In this document: positions 63,178 to 64,000 of the stretch, one piece after another
How the letters are laid out: every line of letters begins with the position of its first letter
How positions within the stretch are numbered: position 1 is the first letter of the stretch
Assembly: GCA_003254885.1 (NCBI GenBank)
Contig: QANT01005748.1
Span: forward strand, 1 to 64,000
Direction: 5' to 3'
DNA from: Purshia tridentata
Lineage: Eukaryota > Streptophyta > Magnoliopsida > Rosales > Rosaceae
DNA: 64,000 nucleotides
Position numbers and translations under genes: made by a program
The notes under the pieces: generated by a model
The model's input: the letters and a program-made list of their open reading frames with translations, nothing else
The model's database searches: none
Told to the model about the DNA's origin: nothing

Positions 63178-64000
63178 TTACAAGAACACCTCCTTTAGAT
63201 TCTCAATTTTTCTTTGGTTTGCTGGCACTTTTAGCGCCTCTTCAGTCAATTTGTAGCGTAACTCCTCCTTTAAAGAACAAAGAAACTGTTCTTTTCCTTT
63301 TAGGAGTTGGATTGCAATCACATACTTCGCTTGAGGTTTCTGGATGAACTTGAATGCAACTTCTATTCTATCTACCTTGGCCTTCAACCCCTTACTATCC
63401 ACTTTGAGTGAATTAGTTTGATATAAAGTTTGGAGGAAAGTGTTACCTAAAATACAAGAATCTTTTAGATCCTTAATCAGAATAAACTGGACTGGTAGGC
63501 ATACACCATTGCTGCAGACTGTTGCATCAGGTAATTTGTACTGGATTTGCATCCTCCTTCCGTTGGCTGCTCTCAGTGTTTGGGTTGTCTTTAAGAAATA
63601 TCTCGACGGTACTAGGCCTTCTTGGAGGCAATTCAAATCTGCACCGGAATCGATGAGTGCCACAGCTGAGAACTGGAAACTGTCCTGGATCTGAATAGTA
63701 ACCTCAACTAGCCATCGCTGGCCATAAACACACTCGATCTGGGGAATAGATCCCAAAGCATTTACTTCAGGCTCATTGATTACTATCCCTTGTGTCTTGG
63801 TTCCTGACTTCCCGGGCTCTTGGAATTGAGCTTCAAACTCTATGAGCTCCTTTCATTCCTCTGCCTCGTCAGCAGGGCTTGCTTTTTGAGCTAATTCCAG
63901 AATATTTATTATGGTCTTCAACTCCTTTAGCTCAGTTTTAACTTGCTTGATTTTGGCTTGCAAGTCTTGGACTGTTACTTCTTTTTGGAATTGCTTAGCC
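63178..64000 (-). pseudogene. Pararetrovirus fossil part: coiled-coil and aspartic-protease-like region (first copy)
   Basis: ALIDSGADLNC is the DSG-type active site of pararetroviral aspartic proteases, within 63178-63756. Upstream (63757 to the window edge) is the charged coiled-coil stretch. It parallels 60417-60960. Confidence 0.8.

Larger units (their letters stand above)
60417..64000 (-). mobile_element. Endogenous pararetrovirus fossil (Caulimoviridae, florendovirus-like), broken and rearranged
   Basis: Minus-strand remains of a plant pararetrovirus polyprotein: movement-protein-like (30K), coat-protein-like with a basic region, aspartic-protease-like and reverse-transcriptase-like segments, with a coiled-coil stretch before the protease. 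The parts are not in the order of a single genome and the coiled-coil/protease stretch occurs twice, so at least two copies or a rearranged cluster are present. It is clearly broken in several places and continues past the window edge. No integrase or LTRs were seen, which fits Caulimoviridae. A single N lies at 61352. Confidence 0.85.

Noticed and set aside
1-64000. tRNA, rRNA or telomere-repeat sequences
   Set aside because: I saw no cloverleaf with A/B box pairs, no rDNA-like segment and no run of TTTAGGG units, although a covariance-model search was not possible.

Overview
This is eukaryotic plant DNA, almost certainly from a eudicot. The evidence is a 19-exon GH35 beta-galactosidase gene with GT-AG introns and a plant-type lectin tail, a CACTA transposon, a plant LINE tail, LTR-type relics and a Caulimoviridae-like fossil. 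The protein and the mobile-element mix would fit Rosaceae, but I cannot prove the family from sequence alone.

Layout. Positions 1-1577 are AT-rich 3' flank. The minus-strand BGAL1-type gene fills 1578-7794, and its probable 5' UTR and promoter continue to about 8.3 kb. Positions 8.3-11.9 kb are intergenic and hold two tiny poly(A)-bearing insertions with target-site duplications, a probable solo LTR (9213-11222) and a second LTR-like stretch with a 27-bp minisatellite. From about 11.94 kb to 60.41 kb almost everything is one satellite family with a monomer of about 150 bp. In the left arm (11937-41088) five diverged monomer types (called A to E here) repeat in fixed order, giving a higher-order repeat (HOR) of about 750 bp. 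Positions 41089-45145 hold a different set of monomers. A 6,066-bp CACTA element (45146-51211) follows. Beyond it the satellite (51212-60412) runs in the opposite orientation and forms an 11-monomer HOR of about 1.6 kb. Positions 60417-64000 hold a rearranged, broken endogenous pararetrovirus on the minus strand.

The most unusual part is the centre. The satellite reverses orientation exactly across the CACTA element, and the 3-bp flanks of that element do not match. Inside it, all on the minus strand, are fragments of a Ulp1-like protease gene (catalytic Cys position read as Tyr) and two exon-like fragments resembling plant sacsin, which is a host gene. It is therefore probably a gene-capturing CACTA lying at, or causing, an inversion in a complex satellite.

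The only gene that looks intact and functional is the beta-galactosidase. Open frames inside the satellite are by-products of a 150-bp (50-codon) period and are not annotated as genes. Three single N bases (9530, 34047, 61352) mark uncertain assembly; the one at 34047 coincides with a break in monomer order.
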